DNA of 64,000 nucleotides from Flavobacteriaceae bacterium (GTDB lineage: Bacteria; Bacteroidota; Bacteroidia; Flavobacteriales; Flavobacteriaceae): assembly GCA_022428005.1 (NCBI GenBank), contig JAKMDI010000002.1, forward strand, positions 92,496 through 156,495. Reading direction: 5' to 3'. A program made the position numbers and the translations under genes. The notes below the pieces were generated by a model that had not been told where the DNA came from, made no database searches, and was given only the letters and a program-made list of their open reading frames with translations. How positions within the stretch are numbered: position 1 is the stretch's first letter; each line of letters opens with the position of its first letter. Shown here piece by piece: positions 8,889-18,606 of the stretch.

Positions 8889-9593
8889 ATGAAAAATTTT
8901 ATTTATCTGCTGCTGATTGGAACTTTGACCTTACTTCCCAAAAATTCATTTGCACAAGTAGACCCCGAAGAAATGGGTGCTTGGTACATGTATATTTTTA
9001 ATACCCGATTCAAAAATGACAGTCTCTGGGGAATCCAAGGTGATATTCAACACAGGAATTTTAATGTAATCGGCGACCTGCAACAGTTGCTCATTCGAGG
9101 TGGAATCACCTATATGCCCAAAGAAAGTCCGTTAAAGTTAACATTTGGCTATGCTTACATCGGAAATGGAACCCCAGGCGACAGTAAGGAAACCTCAGCG
9201 GTAGAACACCGATTCTATCAGGAGACTTCATTTCCAGTCAAGTTGGGTAAAAAATTATTTCTCAACAACCGATTTCGATATGAACTGAGGAATGTTGAAA
9301 ATCAAGATTTTAGAACGCGATACCGCTACAGTTTATTCCTCAATGTGCCCCTAAACAATCAGATATTAGAGCCTAAGACCGTTTACCTGTCCATGTACAA
9401 TGAAGTATTTATCAACGGTCAAAGAAAGATAGGAGATGGAAAAACAGTTCCATTTTTTGATAGAAACCGTTTATATGGGGCTTTGGGATACATCTTCCGA
9501 AAAGGCTTGAAAATGCAATTTGGAATGATGCGACAAACCTCCAATAGCTTCGGAAAGAACCAATTACAGTTAAGTTTGCACCAAACATTCTAA
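8889..9593 (+). CDS. DUF2490-type outer-membrane beta-barrel protein
   Basis: 234 aa. Residues 1-22 form a signal peptide (hydrophobic YLLLIGTLTLL, cut near SFAQ-VD). The remainder is alternating amphipathic strands ending in Phe (QLSLHQTF), as expected for an outer-membrane barrel. The opening EEMGAWYMYIFNTRF and the later VEHRFYQE and NNRFRYELR blocks match the DUF2490 pattern, in which an RxRYxLRxR-like strand recurs. Function of the family is unknown. A TAnnTTTG box ends 5 bases before the ATG. It appears monocistronic, with 92 bases to the next gene. Confidence 0.75.
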   Translation: MKNFIYLLLIGTLTLLPKNSFAQVDPEEMGAWYMYIFNTRFKNDSLWGIQGDIQHRNFNVIGDLQQLLIRGGITYMPKESPLKLTFGYAYIGNGTPGDSKETSAVEHRFYQETSFPVKLGKKLFLNNRFRYELRNVENQDFRTRYRYSLFLNVPLNNQILEPKTVYLSMYNEVFINGQRKIGDGKTVPFFDRNRLYGALGYIFRKGLKMQFGMMRQTSNSFGKNQLQLSLHQTF

Positions 9594-9685
9594 TCATTTA
9601 GGTTTACTTTAACGCCCTATTTTTGCTGGATTGATATTATTTTTTTAATATTGATTAAATAAAATTACCCAAATCTATCACTACC

Positions 9686-10423
9686 ATGAAAGGAAAGTTC
9701 TATTTTTTCTACTTGTTTGCTTTTGTAATAGCCGTTTTATTTGTCAGTTGTACTCCAAACGATTCTGAAGATCAAGTAGATTCAACTCAAATGATCCAAG
9801 ACGAAAACGGCGATTCAGGTGACGTTTCTCAGGAAGGCACAGAGGGAGATAATACCGATCAGACCACCCAAGACAACAACGGTAATTCAGACAATACTAG
9901 CCAGGAAGGCACTGAGGGGGGAAATACTGATGAAACCACCCAAGACAACAATGGCAATACAGATGGCGTTAACCAGGGAGAAACCGAAGTGGTAAATACC
10001 GATATTGCTCCGGACTTTACCTTAACCGAATTGGATGGAAAACAAATTAAATTTTCTGATTATGAAGGAAAGGTATTGGTCATGTTCTTCTTTGGTAATT
10101 CCTGTCCCTCTTGTAAAACCGTTGCAACCCAAATTCAATCCAAACTGGCAAATAAGTTTGAGTCCAATGAAGCCTTTGCCATCGTTGGATTAGACCAGTG
10201 GAATGGCAACGCCTCTTCTGTAAGAAACTTCAAATCGGTTACTGGAGTCCAGTTTCCATTCCTTTTGGGTGCCTCATCGACAGCATCGGCCTACAAAACT
10301 ACCTACGACAGACTACTGGTAGTTGACAAAAAAGGAGCCATCCAATTTAGAGGGAAGAGAAATGCAACTAACGACCTCGACGACGTGGTCACAATAACGG
10401 CTACCTACCTTGAAAAACAATAA
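9686..10423 (+). CDS. Lipoprotein with repetitive acidic linker and thioredoxin-like domain
   Basis: 245 aa. Residues 1-22 are a lipoprotein signal (VLFVSC, Cys22 lipidated). Residues 39-106 are three near-identical 24-residue repeats rich in D, N, T, E and G, forming a long flexible acidic spacer. Residues 107-245 form an AhpC/TSA-type thioredoxin fold (APDFTLTELDGKQIKFSDY) with a redox pair at Cys140 and Cys143 in N-S-C-P-S-C-K. It is probably an envelope-tethered thiol oxidoreductase. Its end overlaps the next thioredoxin gene by 14 bases, so both are one transcription unit with the decayed barrel gene behind them. The substrate is unknown. Confidence 0.8.
   Translation: MKGKFYFFYLFAFVIAVLFVSCTPNDSEDQVDSTQMIQDENGDSGDVSQEGTEGDNTDQTTQDNNGNSDNTSQEGTEGGNTDETTQDNNGNTDGVNQGETEVVNTDIAPDFTLTELDGKQIKFSDYEGKVLVMFFFGNSCPSCKTVATQIQSKLANKFESNEAFAIVGLDQWNGNASSVRNFKSVTGVQFPFLLGASSTASAYKTTYDRLLVVDKKGAIQFRGKRNATNDLDDVVTITATYLEKQ
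9800..10003 (+). repeat. 72-bp in-frame tandem repeat (about 2.8 copies)
   Basis: Three consecutive units (9800-9871, 9872-9943 and a shorter third to 10003) each start GAC.AA.A.GG and encode D-x-N-G-x-(S/T)-x... ending T-T-Q. The period is a multiple of three, so copy-number change would alter linker length without breaking the frame. The unit lies between the lipidated Cys and the thioredoxin domain. Confidence 0.85.
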
Positions 10424-10904
10424 ATTAGTTTTTTACTTCTGGATAAGTATCCTTTTTGTTGCAACTGCATCCGCACAAAAAATTAGGGATTTTCATCTCG
10501 AAGATATCCAAGGGGAGATTAAAAGTTTTGCTGAGATCAAAGGGGAACAGCTCACCATTATCGACTTTTGGGCATCCTGGTGCAAACCTTGCTTAAAGGC
10601 AATTCCTGAATTGGATAAGTTGTTCAAAAAATACCACAGTCAGGGAGTTGAAATAATTGGTATCAGCACCGACGGGCCCAGAAGTATCTCAAATGTAGCA
10701 CCATTAGTAAGGACCATGGCCATTTCTTATCCAGTACTTACAGACATAGACAACGCTATAGTGAATGAAATGGAAGTTGCTCAAATACCCACTGTCATAA
10801 TAATAAATAGGGACGGTGAGATTGCCTATCGCCACGAGGGATACAGTAAAAGAGACGAAATAGAAATTGAAGGTCAGATCACAACTTTACTTTCCAAACC
10901 TTAG
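10410..10904 (+). CDS. TlpA-like secreted thiol-disulfide oxidoreductase
   Basis: 164 aa. A signal peptide (residues 1-22, ending ATASAQ) is followed by a compact TlpA/ResA-type thioredoxin domain with the active site F-W-A-S-W-C-K-P-C (Cys58 and Cys61) and the cis-proline region AQIPTVIIINRDG. It starts at TTG (10410), overlapping the upstream gene by 14 bases, and stops directly before the ATG of the decayed barrel gene (10905). The order thioredoxin, thioredoxin, barrel suggests periplasmic disulfide handling for the outer-membrane protein encoded downstream. That partner is now broken here, so the substrate is an inference. Confidence 0.85.
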   Translation: MKNNKLVFYFWISILFVATASAQKIRDFHLEDIQGEIKSFAEIKGEQLTIIDFWASWCKPCLKAIPELDKLFKKYHSQGVEIIGISTDGPRSISNVAPLVRTMAISYPVLTDIDNAIVNEMEVAQIPTVIIINRDGEIAYRHEGYSKRDEIEIEGQITTLLSKP

Positions 10905-12351
10905 ATGGCACAATTTTTCATCGTTGTTTTCATTGTTTTTTGTTCTACAGCGCAGGCACAATTTTCCGCGAGAAACTTGATGGAAAACCAGTACGGTAAA
11001 TTACCAGATACTGACCAAAGTAACTTCAGCTCATCATACAACAAACTAATCGTTAATTATCGCTTTGATGATTTAAAAGCTACCTCTGGAGTACAAGCCT
11101 TTCAAACATCTTTTACCGACCGGAATTAGATCGACCCCTCCTAGTTGGGTGTCAATTACAAAAAAAAATCATTAGAAATAAACTTGGGTAATTTTTACAA
11201 AACTCTGGGGAGGGGCCTGTTGCTGCGTTCCTATGAAGTCCAAGGGGGGCTATTAGAGGACCAGGGGTTCCGGACAAAGCACTATTTCTATCGCGATATT
11301 TTAGGCGCTTCAGCAAGCATAAAATTAGGAAAGGTCAATTTGACCGGACTTTGGGGACATCCCCTGAGCAATGTGTATCCTCCCAATCAACCTTTTGAAA
11401 ACAAACGCTCCGATGAAATTGCAGCACTAAATGTAGAATACAGACTGTTCAAACAAAAACTTGCCCTTACTGGCCTTAACGTTAAAAACAAATTTGAAAA
11501 TTCCAATTATGGAGCCATCAACATATCCGGAAGAATTTTACCTTCGCTCTCCTATTTTACCGCCTATGCCCAATTCCTGGGGGGATTCTAAACAAAAGAA
11601 TAAAAAAATAACAGCGTTTTACGGGAATTTAAATTATTCAATGAATAAAATTGGGTTCAGCTTGGAGTGGAAAAATTATCAAAATTTTTTAATCGCCTCT
11701 GGAATCAACGAGCCTCCTGCATTGGTGCGTGAACATTCTTATTTAGTATTAAACAGAAGTACAAACGTTCTCTTACCCGACAATGAATCAGGTGTTCAAT
11801 TTGAGTTTTTCTAACAATTAAACAACGATAATTTAATTACCTTGAATTATACCCAAGCCAACAATGACTTATTTAAAACCTATAAATATAGTGAGTGGTT
11901 CGCCGAGTGGGCCACTGTGATTTTTAATGATTCCGATTTAAAAATATTTATCGACCAAGCTGAAGATCCCCTGAAAAATCAATCCCAACGGTTTTCAACA
12001 GGATTTTTATTGGACCACAAGCTGGTCAACAGGCGTGGGCTGGCCTTGGAGTTTAACTATCAAGTTTTTCAACGCGAAGGCTTATCGAATCAAAACTATC
12101 TTGGAAGAATAACCTGGAGGTTAAAGTCCGAGCTCTACCTGAACCTACATTACGAATGGAGCACCGATAGATTTCTTACCAGCACCCACCGAGAATGGTT
12201 GGGCAGTAACATCAACTACAAGATTAACAACCAACATCAACTACTGCTATTCCTTGGACAACGCAGAGGGGGGCCAGCATGTAATGCAGGAATATGTTAT
12301 GAAACACTTGATTTTAGCGAGATTGAAGTCAGGTGGTTAGCAAGATTGTAA
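10905..12351 (+). pseudogene. Decayed outer-membrane barrel-like gene (DUF6029-like)
   Basis: Four open segments read in order as one protein of about 480 aa: a signal peptide (ending TAQAQF), NLGNFYKTLGRGLLLRSYE, then barrel-like strands to the C-terminal WLARL. Three breaks are in-frame stops: TAG at 11127-11129, TAG at 11142-11144 and TAA at 11812-11814. The fourth is a frameshift: a run of six G near 11579-11584 carries one base too many, and reading five G continues as FLGDSKQKNK. Each stop differs by one base from a Tyr codon, giving for example DRN-Y-IDPS-Y-LGVNYK. The flanking protein sequence is otherwise well preserved, so decay is recent or errors are present. The resemblance to the DUF6029 proteins found beside TlpA genes is from memory and moderate. 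Confidence 0.8.
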
Positions 12352-12390
12352 TCTTGGTGCCCATCAATCAAATCGAAGCTATATTGAGTA

Positions 12391-14070
<1,680 letters not shown>

Positions 14071-14103
14071 TTAAAGTTTAGTTGCTGTAAATTGCATAGG
14101 CTT

Positions 14104-15498
14104 ATGAAAAATGTAAAACGATTTCTATTCTTATTTTCTGGTTTTCTTCTCTCCACCGCGGTGATTTCCTGCGTGGAGGACCCCCCTTCAAGCAAGATTT
14201 TTTTTGGTGGGCAAATCGTCAATCCCTCTTCGGATTACGTCACACTCTACAAGGACAATAAAACCATAGATTCCCTAAACCTGAATCTCAATTATCGTTT
14301 TTTTAAATACTATGACTCTTTAGAATCTGGGATTTACAAAGTGGAACACATTCCGGAATACAAGTCTGTTTTTTTAGAAAAAGGGGACAGTATTTGGGTG
14401 CGTATCAATGCTTCCTCATTCGATGAATCCATAGTTTACTCGGGCAGAGGTGCGGCCAAAAATAATTTTATGATGGACCTCTTGCTCCGTTTTGAAGAAG
14501 AAAACAGTTTTCTCTCCTCAAAATATGCTTCCGATGGACCTACATTTGCCAAAATAATAGATTCACTGCTGTTAGAGAAAAAAAACAAATGGATTCAAAT
14601 GGATTCCATCAATCAATTGAGTCCCATAGCACAGAAGATCACCCAAGCCGCCTACATCTACCCCTATGCTACCCGAAAAGAACGCTATGCCTTATTGCGC
14701 GGCACCTATTGGAATAAAAAGCAAGACTCCCTCTATTTTGATTTTAGAAAATACCTCAGCCAGTCTGAAACAGATTTGGCTTTTTTTGATCCTTATATTA
14801 ATTATTTACTCAACTTTCTAAGCGAAAAAGCTTTAGACAGTGGTCAAAACTATTTTGTCAACCGACAAAATGTAGACTTTAATATAAAGCGATTGCAGTT
14901 GATCGATTCGCACATCAAGGGAAATGTACTGAAAAATAACCTGGCCAGAGCACTCGCGGTTGAAGAATTGATGAAAGTTGAAAACCACGAGAAACACGAT
15001 AAGTTTTTGAGACAATATATCGTGGTAAACAATTCAAAGTCCTATTTGACAGAAGTTTTGAACCTACACAATGATATTGAAAACATGTCTGAAGGGCAAA
15101 AGCTCCCTGAATTAAAATTGCAAAATCATCAATTGGAAATTGTCAGCACCGGTGATTTGATCAAGCAGCCCACTGTTTTTTACTTTTGGTCACAGACCCA
15201 AATGAGTCACTACAGAAATACCATTAGAAAAGTAAAAACCTTAGAAAAACAATTTCCCGAATATGAGTTTAAAGGGATTTGTTTACAGCCTTTTAACGAA
15301 ATTGTATTTCAATTTCACCGCATGTTGCGTATTGCTCCTGAATCGCAATTGGCTTTTACCGATTTTGATCGCGACAGTAAAAAATGGGTCATCTCTCTTC
15401 TAAACCGCGCCATTGTAGTGGATAAAAACGCAACTATTATCGAGGGCTTTGGAAATTTCAGTGCCCCAGATTTTGTCGATTCAATTAAAAAGAATTAA
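14104..15498 (+). CDS. Lipoprotein with thioredoxin-like fold lacking the CxxC motif
   Basis: 464 aa from ATG 14104. Upstream in-frame codons are open to 14020 but add a non-signal peptide extension, whereas 14104 gives a clean lipoprotein signal (residues 1-23, AVISC, Cys23). Residues about 30-130 resemble the DUF4369-like N-terminal domain of Bacteroidetes TlpA proteins. The C-terminal 140 residues (GQKLPELKLQNHQLEIV...) have the thioredoxin-fold layout, but the active-site position reads F-W-S-Q-T-Q-M-S-H (near 358-366) with no cysteine. A structural or binding role is therefore more likely than disulfide exchange. It overlaps the convergent transaldolase-like gene by 4 bases at the stop codons. 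Confidence 0.75.
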   Translation: MKNVKRFLFLFSGFLLSTAVISCVEDPPSSKIFFGGQIVNPSSDYVTLYKDNKTIDSLNLNLNYRFFKYYDSLESGIYKVEHIPEYKSVFLEKGDSIWVRINASSFDESIVYSGRGAAKNNFMMDLLLRFEEENSFLSSKYASDGPTFAKIIDSLLLEKKNKWIQMDSINQLSPIAQKITQAAYIYPYATRKERYALLRGTYWNKKQDSLYFDFRKYLSQSETDLAFFDPYINYLLNFLSEKALDSGQNYFVNRQNVDFNIKRLQLIDSHIKGNVLKNNLARALAVEELMKVENHEKHDKFLRQYIVVNNSKSYLTEVLNLHNDIENMSEGQKLPELKLQNHQLEIVSTGDLIKQPTVFYFWSQTQMSHYRNTIRKVKTLEKQFPEYEFKGICLQPFNEIVFQFHRMLRIAPESQLAFTDFDRDSKKWVISLLNRAIVVDKNATIIEGFGNFSAPDFVDSIKKN

Positions 15499-16148
15499 TT
15501 CCCTTTTTTGTGATCCTCCAAGAATTTCTTCAAACCTATATCGGTCAAAGGATGATTTAATAAGCCCATGATCGCGCTCAAAGGACCTGTCATTACATCC
15601 GCTCCTATTTTAGCACAATTGACAATGTGCATGGTATGACGGACAGAAGCAGCCAATATCTCTGTTTCAAAGGCATAATTGTCATAGATCCCTCTGATTT
15701 CCTCAATCAATGTCAAACCATCTGTAGAGACATCATCCAAGCGTCCTATAAATGGTGAGATATAGGTAGCGCCCGCTTTTGCAGCGAGAAGTGCTTGCCC
15801 TGAGGAAAAAATCAAGGTGCAATTGGTTTTTATATTCCGATCCGAAAAATACTTCAGGGCCTTAATACCGTCCTTAATCATGGGAATTTTCACCACAATC
15901 TGGGGGTGTAGCGCGGCCAACTGCTCCCCTTCTCTTACCATTCCCTCAAAATCAACAGCAATCACTTCGGCCGATACATCTCCCGACACTGCTTCGCATA
16001 TATCCACATAGTGTTTTAGAATATTGTCCGCTCCTGTAATGCCCTCTTTTGCCATAAGTGAGGGATTGGTTGTTACGCCATCCAACACCCCTAAGTCTTG
16101 GGCTTCTTTAATTTGATCGAGATTGGCAGTGTCAATAAAAAATTTCAT
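15495..16148 (-). CDS. fsa: Transaldolase / fructose-6-phosphate aldolase family (TalC/Fsa type)
   Basis: 217 aa, the short single-domain transaldolase class. MKFFIDTANLDQIKEA and LDGVTTNPSLMAKEG are the family opening. Lys in VKIPMIKDG and the catalytic-region TLIFSSGQALLAAKAGATYISPFIGRLDD (Schiff-base Lys lies in the central beta strands of the barrel) are present, and the C-terminus GPLSAIMGLLNHPLTDIGLKKFLEDH is typical. It transfers a dihydroxyacetone unit in the pentose phosphate pathway or acts as an aldolase; sequence alone does not separate these. It lies 16 bases behind the SDR gene on the same strand, so the two are probably co-transcribed. Confidence 0.9.
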   Translation of the reverse strand: MKFFIDTANLDQIKEAQDLGVLDGVTTNPSLMAKEGITGADNILKHYVDICEAVSGDVSAEVIAVDFEGMVREGEQLAALHPQIVVKIPMIKDGIKALKYFSDRNIKTNCTLIFSSGQALLAAKAGATYISPFIGRLDDVSTDGLTLIEEIRGIYDNYAFETEILAASVRHTMHIVNCAKIGADVMTGPLSAIMGLLNHPLTDIGLKKFLEDHKKGN

Positions 16149-16164
16149 TTCTGTTTTGTTTTGA

Positions 16165-16971
16165 TTAAACTTTATAATGGTTCATGATGATTTTTTCAAA
16201 TAAGGTGTCGGGTAAAATACGCTTTAACGTGAGCGATAATTTTTGCAAAAAGGAACCCGATAAATAATGGACTTTGCGGTTTTTAGTATGGATGATTTTA
16301 TCAACAGTAAGAGCAAATGTATCGGGATGTAATCCCGCATCGACATGGTCGTCCATCATGTCCAAGGAAGCCTTGTAAACCGCGTAGTAAGAAGATTTAT
16401 CTTTTAAAGGTGAATAGATCCTTCTCGCAGCGATATCAGTGGCATAATCCCCAGGGGCTAAGGTAACCACATCAACACCAAATTGCTTTACCTCCATCCT
16501 GAGTGCCTCCGAAACAATCCCCAGCGCTCCTTTGGAGGCAGAGTAAAACCCTCTAAAAGGAAGTCCCATATAACCGCCTATCGAAGTGACATTGATGATC
16601 AAACCCGATTGCTGTTCTCGCATTACGGGCAACACCTGCTGCGCCACTGATAAAGGACCAAAAAAATTGGTGGTAAAATGATTTTGCATGGCCGAAAGGG
16701 AGGTTTCTTCAACCGGTCCAGTTATACCAGCACCAGCATTGTTGATCAAAACGTCTATACGTCCTGCTTTTTGCATCACCTCTGCAACCAGTTGTGAGGC
16801 GGAATCCGACTGGTTGAGATCCAGTGATAATAATTCATAACCTATTGTTGGGTCGTGTTGCTCCGGGATCCTGCAGGTACCAAAAACACGGTATTTTCTT
16901 TTCGCCAATAAAGTGGCCGTGGCTTTCCCAAGGCCGGAAGAGGCTCCGGTAATTAAAATTACTTTAGACAT
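16165..16971 (-). CDS. Short-chain dehydrogenase/reductase
   Basis: 268 aa from ATG 16971 (a TTG two codons upstream is also in frame but unlikely). Classical SDR: nucleotide motif T-G-A-S-S-G-L-G (about 8-15), NNAG near 85, catalytic Ser in NVTSIGGYMG and Y-S-A-S-K near 158-162. The C-terminal part (YLSGSFLQKLSLTLKRILPDTLFEKII) is moderately hydrophobic. The substrate cannot be read from the sequence. The start lies only 13 bases beyond the end of the SRP RNA gene on the same strand, so transcription either reads through that gene or starts within it. Confidence 0.9.
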   Translation of the reverse strand: MSKVILITGASSGLGKATATLLAKRKYRVFGTCRIPEQHDPTIGYELLSLDLNQSDSASQLVAEVMQKAGRIDVLINNAGAGITGPVEETSLSAMQNHFTTNFFGPLSVAQQVLPVMREQQSGLIINVTSIGGYMGLPFRGFYSASKGALGIVSEALRMEVKQFGVDVVTLAPGDYATDIAARRIYSPLKDKSSYYAVYKASLDMMDDHVDAGLHPDTFALTVDKIIHTKNRKVHYLSGSFLQKLSLTLKRILPDTLFEKIIMNHYKV

Positions 16972-16983
16972 GGACAATAAAAA

Positions 16984-17084
16984 ATGGGCAAGCGATCTAC
17001 ATCACACCGCTACAACCGCCTACCCTTGCTGCGTTCCCGCCCTGGGGGGATTCGGCAGGAGCTGGTTGTGCAGGACTTGCCCAT
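16984..17084 (-). ncRNA. ffs: Signal recognition particle RNA, small bacterial type
   Basis: The minus strand encodes a rod of about 100 nt closed by ATGGGCAAG (5', 17084-17076) pairing with CTTGCCCAT (3', 16992-16984). The apex carries the domain IV signature CAGGGCGGGAACGCAGCAAG: a GGAA tetraloop with the asymmetric and symmetric internal loops that bind Ffh. A run of six T follows the closing helix on the RNA strand (16984-16979), so the helix plus T run can act as a terminator. A near-perfect Bacteroidetes promoter precedes it. It works with Ffh and FtsY (not in this window) in co-translational membrane targeting. Confidence 0.95.
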
Positions 17085-17086
17085 TA

Positions 17087-17116
17087 CAAATATAATAGGT
17101 TTGTGGCGTTCGACAA
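17087..17116 (-). promoter_or_regulatory. Promoter of the SRP RNA gene (TTG-N19-TATATTTG)
   Basis: On the minus strand TTG (17116-17114), a 19-bp spacer and TATATTTG (17094-17087) fit the Bacteroidetes primary promoter. The GGGCAAG helix strand begins at 17082, 5 nt past the final G of the -7 box. I use this as an internal calibration for predicted starts elsewhere in the window. Confidence 0.8.
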
Positions 17117-17160
17117 TTATTTTAAATTCTTAATTTTAACACATCTTACACCCATATCAT

Positions 17161-18183
17161 ATGAAAATTTGGATTTTATTATTGTCAATATTTTTCTTGA
17201 AGTGCAATGCCGATATCAATGCGGATTTTAAGCTGCAGCTCACCCAAAAAAATAAAAAATACACCCCCAATGACTCACTTCGGTTCAAGCTTATTAATAA
17301 AAAAAATCATCCCATAGATTCTGTGGTATTCAGACTGAATGGAAAAAGAATCAGAAATGAACACCCCTTAATAGATCAAAAGTTGGGTATTTTTAGATTG
17401 ACGTCCTCTGTTTTTGTCCAAGGGAAAGAATACCAGCAGCAAGAACAGCTGTCGGTGGTCTCCTACAACAAACCTAAATTATATTCCTACACCATCCTAA
17501 ACGAATACCCCCACGATAAAACGGCTTACACCCAAGGCTTGGAATTTTATCGAGATACCCTTTATGAAAGTACTGGACTGAGGGGAAAATCTAGTTTGCG
17601 GAAAGTAAACTACCAAACAGGGGAGCTCTACCAGCAAATTGCATTGGACAAGGTGTATTTTGGAGAAGGAATATCTTTCCTAAACGACAAACTCTACCAG
17701 CTAACTTGGCAGGGGAATATAGGTTTTCAATATGAACCCAATAAGCTCTCCATGGAACGTTCTTTTGCCTACCAAAAAAGCAAGGAAGGATGGGGGCTTT
17801 GCAATGACGGACTGCGGTTATACAAATCCGATGGCACCCATCACATTTGGTTTTTAGATCCTGAAAAACAACAAGAAATAGGAAGTATCCAAGTGATGAC
17901 AGATAAAAAAGCCATTTCTAAAATCAACGAATTAGAGTGGGTCAACGGAAAAATTTACGCCAATACCTACCAAATGAGCAAAGAAGTGGGCATCATCATC
18001 GATCCCAATAGCGGGGCGGTTGAGGGCGTTATTGATTTTTCTGGCTTAAAGGAAAAAGTTGAGCAAGTTTCCAACCTCGATGTACTTAATGGAATCGCTT
18101 ACCACCCTAAAAAACAAAGTTTTTTTGTTACTGGAAAAAACTGGAGCAAACTTTTTGAAGTAAAAATAACGCCCAAAAAGTGA
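17161..18183 (+). CDS. Glutamine-cyclotransferase-like lipoprotein
   Basis: 340 aa. Residues 1-15 form a short lipoprotein signal (SIFFLKC, Cys15). Residues about 20-95 are an extra beta-rich N-terminal domain. The rest (from about 110) is the plant/bacterial-type glutaminyl-peptide cyclotransferase propeller, marked by AYTQGLEFYRDTLYESTGLRG, F-G-E-G-I-S, LYKSDGTHHIWFLDPE and INELEWVNGKIYANTY. The family makes N-terminal pyroglutamate; envelope location is inferred from the lipobox. The stop codon overlaps the next gene's GTG start (GTGA at 18180-18183), which indicates translational coupling to the thioesterase. Confidence 0.85.
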   Translation: MKIWILLLSIFFLKCNADINADFKLQLTQKNKKYTPNDSLRFKLINKKNHPIDSVVFRLNGKRIRNEHPLIDQKLGIFRLTSSVFVQGKEYQQQEQLSVVSYNKPKLYSYTILNEYPHDKTAYTQGLEFYRDTLYESTGLRGKSSLRKVNYQTGELYQQIALDKVYFGEGISFLNDKLYQLTWQGNIGFQYEPNKLSMERSFAYQKSKEGWGLCNDGLRLYKSDGTHHIWFLDPEKQQEIGSIQVMTDKKAISKINELEWVNGKIYANTYQMSKEVGIIIDPNSGAVEGVIDFSGLKEKVEQVSNLDVLNGIAYHPKKQSFFVTGKNWSKLFEVKITPKK

Positions 18184-18590
18184 GCCACCGTTACATTCAT
18201 AAAATTGAAGTAGCAGCAGAACATTTGGACGGCCTAAACCACGTCAACAACGTTCAATATCTACTCTGGGCTCAAGATATCGCAAAATCGCATTGGGAAA
18301 AGATTAAAGATTTACATCCAAATTCCGCGGGCGTTTGGATGGTTAGAAGTCACCAGGTAAATTATCGATTGGGAGCATTTTTGGAGGATACCCTCATTAT
18401 AGAAACCTATGTAAAAGAAATCAGAGGCCCCTTGTCTCTTCGCGTCGTTGATTTCCTGAGTGCCCAAACGAATAAGGTGGTTGTGAATTGCAATACACAA
18501 TGGTGTTATGTGGATCCCGATAACCGAAAACCATTAAGGATTCCTCTGGAGATAAGCAATAGCTTTCTGAGTCCTAAGCCACCCTATTAA
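18180..18590 (+). CDS. Acyl-CoA thioesterase, 4HBT hot-dog fold
   Basis: 136 aa, single hot-dog domain. The opening HKIEVAAEHLDGLNHVNNVQYLLWAQD contains the family D-x-x-x-H-V-N-N-x-x-Y signature, with Asp and His in the active-site region. The remainder (VNYRLGAFLEDTLIIETYV, LRVVDFLSAQTNKVV) matches FcbC/YbgC-like members. The start is GTG at 18180 inside the upstream gene's last codons. The substrate is unknown. The following gene is convergent, 16 bases away. Confidence 0.85.
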   Translation: MSHRYIHKIEVAAEHLDGLNHVNNVQYLLWAQDIAKSHWEKIKDLHPNSAGVWMVRSHQVNYRLGAFLEDTLIIETYVKEIRGPLSLRVVDFLSAQTNKVVVNCNTQWCYVDPDNRKPLRIPLEISNSFLSPKPPY

Positions 18591-18606
18591 AAGAAATTGC
18601 CCTACC

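Noticed and set aside
9800..10003. 72-bp repeats as a CRISPR array
   Set aside because: Units are contiguous, in frame, without spacers, and encode a linker in a lipoprotein.
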